64,000 bases of DNA from an uncultured Gemmatimonadales bacterium (lineage in GTDB: Bacteria; Gemmatimonadota; Gemmatimonadetes; Gemmatimonadales; GWC2-71-9): contig CAMYLY010000001.1 in assembly GCA_947259405.1 (NCBI GenBank), forward strand, positions 159,294 through 223,293, written 5' to 3'. A program made the position numbers and the translations under genes. Shown here piece after piece: positions 52,587 to 61,700 of the stretch (position 1 is the stretch's first letter; every line of letters starts with the position of its first letter). The notes under the pieces were generated by a model that did no database searches, had not been told where the DNA came from, and saw only the letters and a list, made by a program, of their open reading frames with translations.

Positions 52587-53003
52587 CTACCTCATGAAGA
52601 TCGTGTTACCCAACAGGCGGTTCGTGGCATTTAGGACTGCAAGAGCCGCGCCTTTGGGGAGATCTTCGTCCACGAGACAGGATCCGACGAGGCGGGTGGG
52701 AGGACCTTGCTCGCGTGATGACAGTGACACGATGACGACCGACGCATCGAACGCTTTCACGGCTTTCACCCCCAACAACTCGAACGCGAGTCGATCACCG
52801 ACGACCCTTTGCAGTGATCGTGAGGTCGCCTCCGCCGCGCATCGAAGCTCTCCGGCCTGCGACGCCATGCCGTCCGCCTGGCCCTCATACCGGGTGCCAT
52901 CCTTGCGCTCGAGGACGACCTTTGCCTGACACCGAGCATCAGGGAGCCTCTCGAATCGAAACTCGCAGAGGCGTAACCGCTCTTCAGGCGACCGTGTTAC
53001 CAC
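52587..53003 (-). CDS. Conserved-looking protein of unknown function
   Basis: A 138-residue protein with GTG start. No signal peptide or membrane segment. It has two alpha/beta halves; the later part, RLVGSCLVDEDLPKGAALAVLNATNRLLGN, resembles the small regulatory domain at the end of isopropylmalate-synthase-type proteins. I do not assign a function. It is 9 bp from the MltD-like gene and 9 bp from the next gene upstream. Confidence 0.55.
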   Translation of the reverse strand: MVTRSPEERLRLCEFRFERLPDARCQAKVVLERKDGTRYEGQADGMASQAGELRCAAEATSRSLQRVVGDRLAFELLGVKAVKAFDASVVIVSLSSREQGPPTRLVGSCLVDEDLPKGAALAVLNATNRLLGNTIFMR

Positions 53004-53012
53004 GCGGCGTAC

Positions 53013-53270
53013 CTATTCACCGTCACCCTCGAACGCCACCTCAAGTTGCCCAGGCGCCGGTTCGGCGAGAGGGTGTAACAGGTCCACGTCGAGCCGCGGT
53101 TTGCCGGCATCGTCGACCAGCGCCGACACCAAGAGTATCTGACCATCCGTGAGCGTTACGCGCAGGGAACGGCAATCGCTCCGAACCTCCACTTCCTGCA
53201 CGGATCGACCATGCAGTTGGCCCACGGCCTCGACAATACGCCTGAGGTCTTGGACGGATGTGATGGGCAT
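53013..53270 (-). CDS. Small protein of unknown function
   Basis: An 85-residue protein, soluble, with a helix (VQDLRRIVEAVGQLHG) followed by two or three strands (SLRVTLTDGQILLVSALV). No motif is recognised. ATG at 53270. It is the second of three small genes in the same tight run as the MltD-like gene. Confidence 0.55.
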   Translation of the reverse strand: MPITSVQDLRRIVEAVGQLHGRSVQEVEVRSDCRSLRVTLTDGQILLVSALVDDAGKPRLDVDLLHPLAEPAPGQLEVAFEGDGE

Positions 53271-53287
53271 TGGGGAGCGACTGGGCT

Positions 53288-53533
53288 CTATGAGAGATGT
53301 TGGACGAGAATCTCTCGGATCGCGTCGTCGGACAACCGGTCAGCTGCCTGGAAGAGCGAAGACTTGGAACTCGACTCCAACGGGTACGTCGCCCAGAACG
53401 CACGGGGCTCGCGTTCGGCCTGTTTGGACCGGAACGACAGCACGAGCTGCCACACCTTCACATCCGCACGCATTTCGGCAGCGGCCTGCACGTGCCACAC
53501 TTCGTCACCGTTATCGAGTACTCGCCACGCCAT
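53288..53533 (-). CDS. Small protein of unknown function
   Basis: An 81-residue protein beginning MAWRVLDNGDEVWHVQ. Beta strands with aromatic residues (VWQLVLSFRS, RAFWATYPL) come first and a C-terminal helix (SDDAIREILVQHL) last. It could be a small structural or adaptor protein. ATG at 53533 was preferred to an upstream in-frame start at 53581, which would add a weak N-terminal extension; AGAGGG lies 9 bases upstream. It is the first gene of the four-gene operon ending in the MltD-like gene. Confidence 0.55.
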   Translation of the reverse strand: MAWRVLDNGDEVWHVQAAAEMRADVKVWQLVLSFRSKQAEREPRAFWATYPLESSSKSSLFQAADRLSDDAIREILVQHLS

Positions 53534-53730
53534 CGTAACGATCCCTCTAAAACTGAATAAAGACCCCAGCGGGAGGACCAATATGCGCCCTGGCTGAGGA
53601 ACCGGTCAAGGGCACAGAACACACCTGAGTGCAGCGTGCAAGGCATCCGCAAACTGCACGAAGGCAGCCGCTTAGACGCTGGAGAGAGCCGCCCTTGTGA
53701 TACGGGTCACCAAGCGACCCCGGAAAGAGC

Positions 53731-53949
53731 CTAGGGGTTGTTGGAGCCGGGAGGTGGCGCGTTCCAAGGGGCGGCGGGACCGGGCGCCGGTGCCGCCATT
53801 CCGGATTTCCCCCCACCCTTCTTGTGTTGACTCGACTTCCCTTGGCCCAGCAGATCAGGGGGCGCCGCAAACGTCGCGATCACCGGGGCCGTATAGACCG
53901 CTGACTTTGCCAGCTTCTTCAGGAATTCGCGTCTGTTCGAGTCAGTCAT
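53731..53949 (-). CDS. Tat-leader mini-protein, candidate modified-peptide precursor
   Basis: A 72-residue peptide. The start MTDSNRREFLKKLAKSAVY is a twin-arginine signal (RREFLK), followed by a short hydrophobic stretch APVIATFAAPP. The remainder is Gly/Lys/Pro/Ala-rich with a Lys-His cluster (SSQHKKGGGK) and ends NAPPPGSNNP. Only two Arg occur and both are in the leader. The ATG overlaps the stop of the methyltransferase gene by 8 bp. With a PqqD-like protein and a PRMT-like enzyme immediately upstream it looks like a peptide substrate. It could instead be a small Tat-exported protein unrelated to them. No known RiPP core motif is recognised. Confidence 0.6.
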   Translation of the reverse strand: MTDSNRREFLKKLAKSAVYTAPVIATFAAPPDLLGQGKSSQHKKGGGKSGMAAPAPGPAAPWNAPPPGSNNP

Positions 53950-55096
53950 CGAACCCCTCCGTGACGTGACCGTTCTCAATCTTGTTCATCAATACCTGTG
54001 CCACAAGCCTCTCGGCATCCGATTGGGTCACGTGATCTCCCGCATCGGGGGCAAGACGCCTCGCAATCTCGCGAAGTGCGACCGTACCATCGGCGAGTTC
54101 CAGCGCACGCGCTGCGAGCCGTCCCCGAGCACTGAGCCGCGGGCGCGCATCAGGGGAGCCGGCCAAGAGATCGGCCGTCGAAGCAGGAAACGAGCGGAAC
54201 TCATGGCCACGTCGTTCTTCGCTCCGTGTCTTCACGCTCCACCGCATCCAACTCGGTTCACCCGCCCGCACTTCGGGACCAACGGCAGCGGCCAACGACC
54301 CCTCGTTCCCGACTGTCACGGGCGAGTCGAGAGGCAGCACGCAGTGGCCCCACGACGCAGGCGCCGACCCTGGGGCATTCGAGATATCGATGCCAGGAGC
54401 CAGCTCTAGATCGAACCAATAGGCCAGCGCGTCGACGACGGTCCCGGCGGGGAGTGTCCACGTCGCGCGTCCACCGAGATCGGCGGGGTTAACGCCGTGG
54501 GAGAAATCAATGGTGGAGATCTTCGCCGGTTCGCCAACCATCATTTCAGGTGTCGCTCGTGAATAATGCACGGCATGCGCCGCGTATTCCCTACTGGCTG
54601 ACCAGTCGATGTCGTACAAGCACTCCTGGGGACCAACAGCGTCGAGGACATTGCGGAATGCGGTGATCGGCGCGATGTGCATCGTCGCATGCCCGGGGAT
54701 GTATCGCGCGGTCGGCGCGGCGTACTTCGTCCGCACGAGCTTCAGTATTCGGAACATTTGCGCGTCGACAAGTCGCGGGGGGAAATCCTCGAACAAGATC
54801 ACGGTCGCGGGTTGCGGCAGGTCCACATCCGGAATCCATCCGCGAATGAACTCGACGCGATCTTCGTACCCATTGATTCTCGCGATCGCTTTCGCGACGT
54901 GGATCACCGGGTCGCCATCAACAGCCCACACCCTTGTCGCACCGGCGTCAGCCGCAAAGAACGCGAACGTTCCCAATCCGCTTCCGATCTCGAGCACGCT
55001 GTCCGCCGGCCGCACTACGGCGTTGATCGCGCCTCGGAACGCTTCAATCCGGCCCGGTTGGGCGAGCAGCTCGCGGTAGTACTGCATGGCCGTCAT
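53942..55096 (-). CDS. PRMT-like SAM methyltransferase with C-terminal PqqD-like domain
   Basis: A 384-residue protein. Residues 1-130 form a Rossmann methyltransferase: motif I VLEIGSGLGTFAFFAADAG (34-52) and the acidic VDGDP. FEDFPPRLVDAQMF (102-115) matches the PRMT double-E loop, with Glu103 kept and the second acid Asp111. Residues 200-300 resemble the PRMT beta-barrel (ALAYWFDLELAPGIDIS, ASWGHCVLPLDSP where the usual THW is ASW). Residues 330-384 (LADGTVALREIARRLAP...) resemble a PqqD/winged-helix domain. It overlaps the PqqD-like gene upstream by 4 bp and the peptide gene downstream by 8 bp. A true arginine-methylation activity is inferred, not shown. Confidence 0.72.
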   Translation of the reverse strand: MTAMQYYRELLAQPGRIEAFRGAINAVVRPADSVLEIGSGLGTFAFFAADAGATRVWAVDGDPVIHVAKAIARINGYEDRVEFIRGWIPDVDLPQPATVILFEDFPPRLVDAQMFRILKLVRTKYAAPTARYIPGHATMHIAPITAFRNVLDAVGPQECLYDIDWSASREYAAHAVHYSRATPEMMVGEPAKISTIDFSHGVNPADLGGRATWTLPAGTVVDALAYWFDLELAPGIDISNAPGSAPASWGHCVLPLDSPVTVGNEGSLAAAVGPEVRAGEPSWMRWSVKTRSEERRGHEFRSFPASTADLLAGSPDARPRLSARGRLAARALELADGTVALREIARRLAPDAGDHVTQSDAERLVAQVLMNKIENGHVTEGFDD

Positions 55097-55368
55097 GCCA
55101 ACAGTCCCTCATCGCGGAACCGCTGGATGGCCGCGCGTATGTCATCGCGCACCTCATCCACGGTCGCCGGACGCCCGAACGCCTCGGCGACCGCCGTGAC
55201 GATGTCTTCCTCACCGGCATCACCAGTTAACTCCGTCCACACGAGTGCGGCCGTCAGATTCAAGGTGTGCAGCTTGTTGGTGGCGGAATCGAAGACGACC
55301 CATTCGTCGTCGAGCTGTCGGAATACCAGATCGTCGCGACGCCTGAGCGATGGGTGTGCGTCCGTCAC
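55093..55368 (-). CDS. PqqD family peptide-binding protein (RiPP recognition element type)
   Basis: A 91-residue stand-alone PqqD-like protein. The typical order is seen: RRRDDLVFRQLDDEWVVFDS, then KLHTLNLTAALVWTELTGDAG and a C-terminal winged helix ending FRDEGLLA. PqqD proteins bind the leader of a precursor peptide and present it to a modifying enzyme. GTG start at 55368. The overlap with the methyltransferase gene makes that enzyme the obvious partner; the PPIase gene ends 18 bp upstream. Confidence 0.85.
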   Translation of the reverse strand: MTDAHPSLRRRDDLVFRQLDDEWVVFDSATNKLHTLNLTAALVWTELTGDAGEEDIVTAVAEAFGRPATVDEVRDDIRAAIQRFRDEGLLA

Positions 55369-55386
55369 GGCTGGTCGCTCCTTTCT

Positions 55387-56748
55387 TCAACCCTCCGGCG
55401 CGTTCGCACCACTCGCTTCGCGAAGTGCGGTAGCGCGTTGCACCACGGTCTGGATTCCTCGATCGGAAACACGCCACGAGGACTCGCGTCGGAGCACATC
55501 GGAAAGGTAGGTGGGAACGAAGCGCGGGATACGCTCCATCCTCGCGACCGCGGCGAACTGCTCACGAACCGCCTGTTCGACTTGTGCCCGCCGCTGGCCG
55601 CCGGTTGCCTCGTCGTCGAGGAACCGGTCAAGCTGCATGTTCTCCTGCACGTCCGCAAGATTCTGCCGGTGTCCAAAGCGTAGCTCCGCGTCCTGGGCTT
55701 CGGTCAATGCGACACCGGCATCCAAAGCCGTTTGCACCGTCAGCTCGCGTGTCAGGAAGACGCCGAGCTGCTCGAGGATGAACTCCTCGGTGCCTGACCG
55801 AATATCGAAGCGGAGATTCGGCGGTTCCATCCTCAACCGGCGAATGAAATCTGCGACCGTGAACTCACCACCACGATACGCCGCGATCCGTTCATCGGAC
55901 ATGATCACCGCCAGCGGTCGCTCTGAAGCTCGTTGCGTCACGGCCGCGGCGCCGTCTACGAACGTGAGGTCATAGCGAACGGGCAGCTCCAACTGGAACG
56001 CCGCGTCGATTTCGGCCAAACGCACGTCGCGGAGTCCTTCGGTGAACTCCTCTCGGACTTCTTCGAGCGGTGGACGCCATGCCACGTGCACTCCATGCTC
56101 GGTCTCAAACGTGCCGGAGAGTTCCCCTGGTGCGAGGCTGAAGGTCACGGAGTCGAAGACCGGCAGCATATCGCCCCGGCCCACAACTCCCAGACTGCCA
56201 CCACGCTCGCGCGCCCACAGATCGGAGCTCGCCTCGTTCTCGACCGCCCAACGCGCGCCGGCCGCGAGCCGGGCCCGGGCCGCCTCGGCATTCCGAAACG
56301 CCAACTGTCGCTCAGATTCGCCGGCGGCCAACCGGATGCGCCACAAAATGTGATACATCAGGCGGTACTCGCCCACCGCGTAGGCGCTGTCAATCTTCGC
56401 GGGCGTGAAATCCAGACTGTCAGCCAGCACGCGCGCCTGGTACCCGCGAAACAACAGTTCATGCACCTCCGGCCAAACTGCCTGGTACACAGTCGCGGAG
56501 TCCGTCAATGAATCGCCCCCAGCGATCCGGTCGGCAAAGAGCGTCCACTCCACCCAGCGATGGGCCCAGCGCTCTACCTCCGTCTCGCGGAGCGAGAGAT
56601 TCTCCCAACCTGCCAGCGTCTCGGCGAACTCTTCGGCGGTCAGCGTGTAAGGGCCGGCCTTGGCCACCCACGCTCCGGAATCGCACGCCACGGTAAGCGA
56701 CAGGACTGACGCGACTATCCCAAAGGGGTTCACTCTTGGCAATCCCAT
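55387..56748 (-). CDS. Parvulin-type peptidyl-prolyl isomerase lipoprotein (SurA/PrsA-like)
   Basis: A 453-residue exported chaperone. A lipobox-like LTVAC lies at Cys22. Residues 30-130 are a SurA-N-like helical domain (YTLTAEEFAETLAGWEN), followed by a rotamase-like domain around 170-230 (ASSDLWARERGGSLGVVGRGDMLPVFDSVTFSLAPGELSGTFETEHGVHV). The last 170 residues are helical. It would assist folding of envelope proteins, plausibly the SusC/SusD pair encoded upstream. Confidence 0.8.
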   Translation of the reverse strand: MGLPRVNPFGIVASVLSLTVACDSGAWVAKAGPYTLTAEEFAETLAGWENLSLRETEVERWAHRWVEWTLFADRIAGGDSLTDSATVYQAVWPEVHELLFRGYQARVLADSLDFTPAKIDSAYAVGEYRLMYHILWRIRLAAGESERQLAFRNAEAARARLAAGARWAVENEASSDLWARERGGSLGVVGRGDMLPVFDSVTFSLAPGELSGTFETEHGVHVAWRPPLEEVREEFTEGLRDVRLAEIDAAFQLELPVRYDLTFVDGAAAVTQRASERPLAVIMSDERIAAYRGGEFTVADFIRRLRMEPPNLRFDIRSGTEEFILEQLGVFLTRELTVQTALDAGVALTEAQDAELRFGHRQNLADVQENMQLDRFLDDEATGGQRRAQVEQAVREQFAAVARMERIPRFVPTYLSDVLRRESSWRVSDRGIQTVVQRATALREASGANAPEG

Positions 56749-56827
56749 GCTTGCTCGATGATCCTCGGTTGGCGTCCGTCACAAAATACTACGACACGAC
56801 CCAGTTTGTGCCGTGCCACAATGCAAA

Positions 56828-56853
56828 GCGGCGGTGCCCGAGGGCACCGCCGC
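56828..56853 (-). terminator. 12-bp perfect hairpin between susD and the PPIase gene
   Basis: GCGGCGGTGCCC and GGGCACCGCCGC are perfect complements with a two-base centre. Read on the minus strand it is followed by TTTGCATTG, a weak U-run, so it is more likely an attenuator or mRNA-stability hairpin that separates high susCD expression from the downstream genes. Confidence 0.55.
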
Positions 56854-56883
56854 CAGAACTTACTTGACCTGTGCAGTCAGAGA

Positions 56884-58686
56884 CTACTGAACGTAGCGAA
56901 CCAGGCTCTTGCTCCGGTTGCGACGGTCTTCTCGCCGCTGCAGGCTCTCTTCAACTGAAATGTAGAAGGCTTCCGGCGATCCCTTACCGAACGCGGCCAG
57001 ATCCAGCACTGGCGGTGCGCCGAGACCCTGACCGGCCGCCATCTCCGAACCAACGCCACCGTAGGTCCAGATCCTCCGCTCGAGCACCTCCAACTCCTTA
57101 CCCGGAGGCGCCATGTGCAACGGTGTTCCCTCGACCATGCCCTGGTGGTGCTGGATCGCGTTTCCATCCTTGTCGAACCCGCCCGGCTTACCAGCCGGAT
57201 CGTTGCCCGTGTACCCCTGCGTGTTCGCCAAGCCACCTTCACCACGACGGTTGAAGTACGCACAACCGGAGCACGTGGCAAAGCCTTCGATTCGCCGCTC
57301 ATAAATAATGGCATCCATCGCCACAGTCGCGGGCGTGGCGGCCGTCAGGGCTGGCAGACCGCCGCGCGTGACACGCGAGTTGTTGATGAGGTCGGCGATA
57401 CCCTGGGTCATGCCACCCGTACGAAGCTGGGCTTCAGCGAGGGTCAGGTCGATATAGGACCGCAGGATCCACGGCATAGGACCTGACTCCGCCGGCGGAT
57501 ACGACTCAAAGGTGCTCGGCGAATAGAACGAATAGTGATACGTACCACGGCTGGACGGGAACCGCGAGGGACCGCGGAACTTGAAGTCCGTCCCGTTCGT
57601 GGTGCCATCCGTGTCACCGGCGCCGACGATACGATTGTCGGGATGCCCGATCATCAGGAACTCGGTCCGGGCCGCGGTGGCCTCATTCAGCCAGTCCACA
57701 TACCCGTACACGCCGTTCCCAGCCACGGAGTTTTCGTCGTACTGACCGATGGTCTTGTAGTCAGCCCGGTTCCACGTTGTGGACGTGGTGATGTGACTGA
57801 AATACAAGTAGTCGTAGCACCACTGGTCGCAGCCATCACCTTCGAGGAGGACGTCGCCAGGCATACCCGCCTGGGCCCACGTCGCGATGTTCGCCCAATT
57901 GAGCCCGTCACGCTCAGCAGCCGTGCGTGCCACCTGCGGGTACAGGAACGCCTTAAAGCTGTTCGACAGCATAGCCATGTCATTGCCGTCAAAGCGGTTG
58001 CCTGCTCCACCGAAGATTCCGTCCCCTATGGTCCAGGTACCACCAGTAGCGGTCGCGATCGCTTCGTCAAAATACCCGATCGCCGCATTCGCCATCGTCA
58101 TGTAATCCACAAACGGCTGATCAACAGCGTCACCGGCTTCATCGAACAGCTCGATCGTCTCATCCAGTACGAACGCCGAGTCGAAGAACAGAGCCAGCCA
58201 CATGTGCGCATAGCCCTGTACGAACTTCCCATACGCGAACAACCGATCGCAGTCGCTTTCCACGCACGCCTGCCCTGTCTCGTCTTCGTTGATGGCCCGG
58301 AGACCATCGTAGACGTTCGACAGCGCTTCGTACGAATTGTACCACGGCGTTTCCGCGTGGTTGTTGAATCGATACGATGGGCTGTTGTTGAACGGCGACC
58401 GCGGCTCCGAACTCAAGACACGGCCGTCATAGTTGCCCCACGAGACGGTAATCTCATCCGCCATCGTGCCCAATGCCTGAGCCGGATAGCCGTTCGCCAT
58501 CGCAGACCACAGGGCATTGAACGAGCCCAGTACAAAGTTTTCGTTGTCACCCCAGGTCTGCAGCACGCGCGCGCGGTCTGCAGCGTTCTGGTTGGTGACC
58601 TCGAGATCGGTCAGCCCGTCAAGGCTATCGCAGGCGCTAAACGCCACGATCGCTAGTGCTGCCGATCCCATCCGTAACCATTTCAT
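56884..58686 (-). CDS. SusD/RagB family outer-membrane lipoprotein
   Basis: A 600-residue surface lipoprotein: lipobox-like FSAC (Cys19) after a hydrophobic signal, then an all-helical TPR-like SusD fold. SusD-typical parts are VTNQNAADRARVLQTWGDNE near the start and RIEGFATCSGCAYFNRRGEG and KELEVLERRIWTYGG late. It captures oligosaccharide or peptide nutrients at the cell surface for SusC. Cys occur in close pairs (CVESDC, CDQWC, CSGC), suggesting surface disulfides. AAGGAG lies 9 bases before the ATG at 58686. Confidence 0.9.
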   Translation of the reverse strand: MKWLRMGSAALAIVAFSACDSLDGLTDLEVTNQNAADRARVLQTWGDNENFVLGSFNALWSAMANGYPAQALGTMADEITVSWGNYDGRVLSSEPRSPFNNSPSYRFNNHAETPWYNSYEALSNVYDGLRAINEDETGQACVESDCDRLFAYGKFVQGYAHMWLALFFDSAFVLDETIELFDEAGDAVDQPFVDYMTMANAAIGYFDEAIATATGGTWTIGDGIFGGAGNRFDGNDMAMLSNSFKAFLYPQVARTAAERDGLNWANIATWAQAGMPGDVLLEGDGCDQWCYDYLYFSHITTSTTWNRADYKTIGQYDENSVAGNGVYGYVDWLNEATAARTEFLMIGHPDNRIVGAGDTDGTTNGTDFKFRGPSRFPSSRGTYHYSFYSPSTFESYPPAESGPMPWILRSYIDLTLAEAQLRTGGMTQGIADLINNSRVTRGGLPALTAATPATVAMDAIIYERRIEGFATCSGCAYFNRRGEGGLANTQGYTGNDPAGKPGGFDKDGNAIQHHQGMVEGTPLHMAPPGKELEVLERRIWTYGGVGSEMAAGQGLGAPPVLDLAAFGKGSPEAFYISVEESLQRREDRRNRSKSLVRYVQ

Positions 58687-58717
58687 ATACCGTTTCTCCT
58701 TGCTGAATCGCGGGTCA

Positions 58718-58740
58718 CGCGAGGGCGTGTCACCCTCGCG
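58718..58740 (-). other. 8-bp hairpin in the susC-susD gap
   Basis: CGCGAGGG and CCCTCGCG are perfect complements with a 7-base loop, in the 73-bp gap between susC and susD. It lacks a U-run and is probably an mRNA-stability or processing element, common between unevenly expressed operon genes. Confidence 0.5.
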
Positions 58741-58759
58741 CAACCCAGGACCCGCCAAA

Positions 58760-61700
58760 TTAGAACTCAATCTCGACCGCTCCCGTGAGCGTGCGATAGT
58801 TCGGATACTCGAACGCATCAACGCGGAACACCGCGCCTGCCGAGTTGCTCGTCGCCACTTCAGGATCGTAACCCTGGTAGTCCGTGAAGGTCAGCAGGTT
58901 ACGGCCGATGAGCGACACGGCCACCCGCTTGATGAAATTCCCAAAGATCGGCTCCAACTGCGTCCGATTGAACGTGTAGCGTATCGACAGTTCGCGGAAC
59001 TTGATGTACGAGCCATCTTCGACGAAGAAGTTCGTCGGCCCGTTCACATTGTAGATCCTCTGCGCGTAATCGAGCGTCTTGCGATTCTCGATCGGCTTGC
59101 CGGACTGGTCAACCCAGTTCGCATTGTTCTCGCGAGCTGCCCACTGGCGGGTGTTGTTGTAGATGTCGCCACCCACTTGCGCGTCAAACAGCGCGTACAG
59201 CGAGAGTCCACCCCAACGGAACGTATTTCCGAGACCCCAGTTGAAATCGGGCTGTGTGAGCCCCATGGGTCGGAAATTGGTCGTGTCGGGGACACCCGTG
59301 GCCGGGTTCGGAACCTCAGCCCAACCGACGATCGGCAGGCCCCAATCGTACTGCACGTCTGTTCCGCCGGCCGACGTAACGATGAGCTTCGACCCGAACA
59401 AATCCATCGTCGGGCCGTCGGTGTAGGTGTTCTGGGATCCCACCGCGACCAGATAGCCGTCATCGTTGACTTCGAACATTCCGCCATTGGCCGTCAGGCA
59501 GCTGTTGTCCGAATACATGAAGGCGCTACCATCCCACAGTTCCTGACACGTGGTTGCGAAGACATCGCCATACATCTGCCCCAGCACTTCGTTATCGCGG
59601 ATAAAGAAGTAATTCTGCGTGCGGAATGCCGGCAGGTTGAACTCGGTGATCTTCTGCCGAGTCCGGTCGATGACGAAGTTCAGGTTCCAGCTGAACGTCG
59701 GATTCTGAATCACGGCCCACTGGAGCGTCGCTTCCATCGTGTTGCTCTCGAGTGTACCCGCGTTCCGCCACTGGGAGCTGAATCCGAAGTAACCCGTCAG
59801 CGGCACCTGCAGAATCTGATCAGAGATCTTGGAATCTGCGTAGGTGAGGCTGAGGCTGATGCGACCCATGGCCAGCATGTCAGCACCAACTTCGAGCTCC
59901 CGCGCATATTCCGGCTTCAAGAACGAGTTCCCCAGGACGCCCTTCGAGATCACACCACCCGAGACGCTGAACGTCTCATACTGGGCGGAAAACGACGGAC
60001 GGTTCCCGGCCGTACCCAAGGAGGCACGGAGCTTAAACTCATCGAAGAAGTCCAGCGGCCACCAGCTTTCCTGCGCCAGGCGCCAGGCACCACTGATGCG
60101 GTAGTACGTATTCCACCGCTCGTCAGCACCGAACAACGACGATCCGTCACGACGCAGGACGGCGTCGACGATGTACTTGTCGGCGTAGTCGAACTGACCA
60201 CTCAGGAAGAAGCCGAGTGACCGAATCTCGGAGCTGCTGGAACCAACGTCCAACAGCGTCTGGTCCTGCAACACGTCGAGGTCGCGCACTTCGTCGACCG
60301 CCAGGTCACGCCCGAACGAGAAGAACGACGCAGCCTTCTGACGCTCGAGGAGACCTTGGACTTTGATGATCGTGTTGAATTCACCAAACGTGTTGGAATA
60401 CGCAGCCGTACCGGCCAGGTTGATCGCCTGGCTGGTGTTGTTGCTCTTCGTGTACTCACCACGGTTGATCGAACTCGCGTCGATCGTGCGGAAGCCGACG
60501 AAGTTGAAGTCGGTATTGTTGCCGTCAAAGCGGTCGAACGAGAAGTTCGCTTCAACGTCGAACACCTCAACCGGGCGCCACCGCAGCCGGAAGTTCCCCA
60601 GCACGCGGGAGCGGTCCCGATCGATCTCGGAATTCCGCGCCGAGTAGATAGGGTTCTCTTCAACGATCAACTCATCAGGATTGATGAGGTAATCGTTTGT
60701 GTCCCGAGCCGTGCCCACACCGTTATCGATGGCGGTCTGCGCGGCCGCGTAGCGCTCGAGCAGGTCGACATCGATCGGGTAGAAGTTCAACCCATAAAAG
60801 GCGTTGGCACCGCCACCCTGCGGGTCATCGCGCTCCGACTGCGAATAGAATGCGCTCGCTGAGAAGTCGAAGTTCCCACCAAGCTGGTGGTCGACATTGA
60901 TGCGGGCGCCCCGCCGCAGGTAGCCGTCCAGCCCTTCGACAATACCCGACTCGCTGGTTTCGTGAAACGAAGCCAGGAAGTTCGTGGTCCCGGTCCGGTG
61001 CGAAATGCTCACCGTGTGCGTGTAGAACTGACCGGGGTCGAAGAAGCGGTCCAGATTGTCATACGTCGTGCCCGTAAACGGGTTGTCCGGGATGGCGTAC
61101 TGGAAGCCAACGGCCAAGCAGTCCACACCCTCGGTCGTCCCGGTCGGACACGCTGACGCCACATTGTCGACGGACGGCGTGAAGCTAAGACCCGGATTCA
61201 GCGGATCGCAATTGATCGCATTCGCCGAGCAGGCTGCATTCCGCGTCGCAAACGCGCGATCGTCAGCGGCAACCGTCGTGTCCGCATCCGACACCGTCGA
61301 ACCAGCGACACACGGACCGGCTTCGTTCGGGTTCGAGTCAGGACCGCAGTCAGACAACGTGTACCAATGTGCCTGGGCCTGATCGATCTTATTCTCGATG
61401 TTGTTGCGCCCGAACTCACTCCGCAGAACGATCTTGGTGTCACCTTCAGGAATGTCGCGACCACGACGCGTCGTGACCGACACCACCCCGTTGGCAGCGC
61501 GCGCGCCGTAGAGCGCCGAAGCCGCAGCACCCTTCACGACCTCGATCGACTCGATGTCCAGCGCGTCAATGTCCACCATCGATGCACCAAGAATCACTCC
61601 GTCCACCACGTACAGCGGCTCATTGGTCCGCCCCGACGTGTTGATCGACGTCGGACCGCGAATGAGCACGCTGACCGCTCCTTCACCCGGGGTTCCCTCA

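Noticed and set aside
53534..53730. Small gene in the gap downstream of the Tat-leader peptide
   Set aside because: Short frames here have no start with a ribosome site and no coherent protein features; the gap most likely holds the promoter of the four-gene operon.
58517..60220. 567-residue plus-strand frame across susC and susD
   Set aside because: It has no signal peptide or domain and is explained by antisense reading of two well-supported genes.
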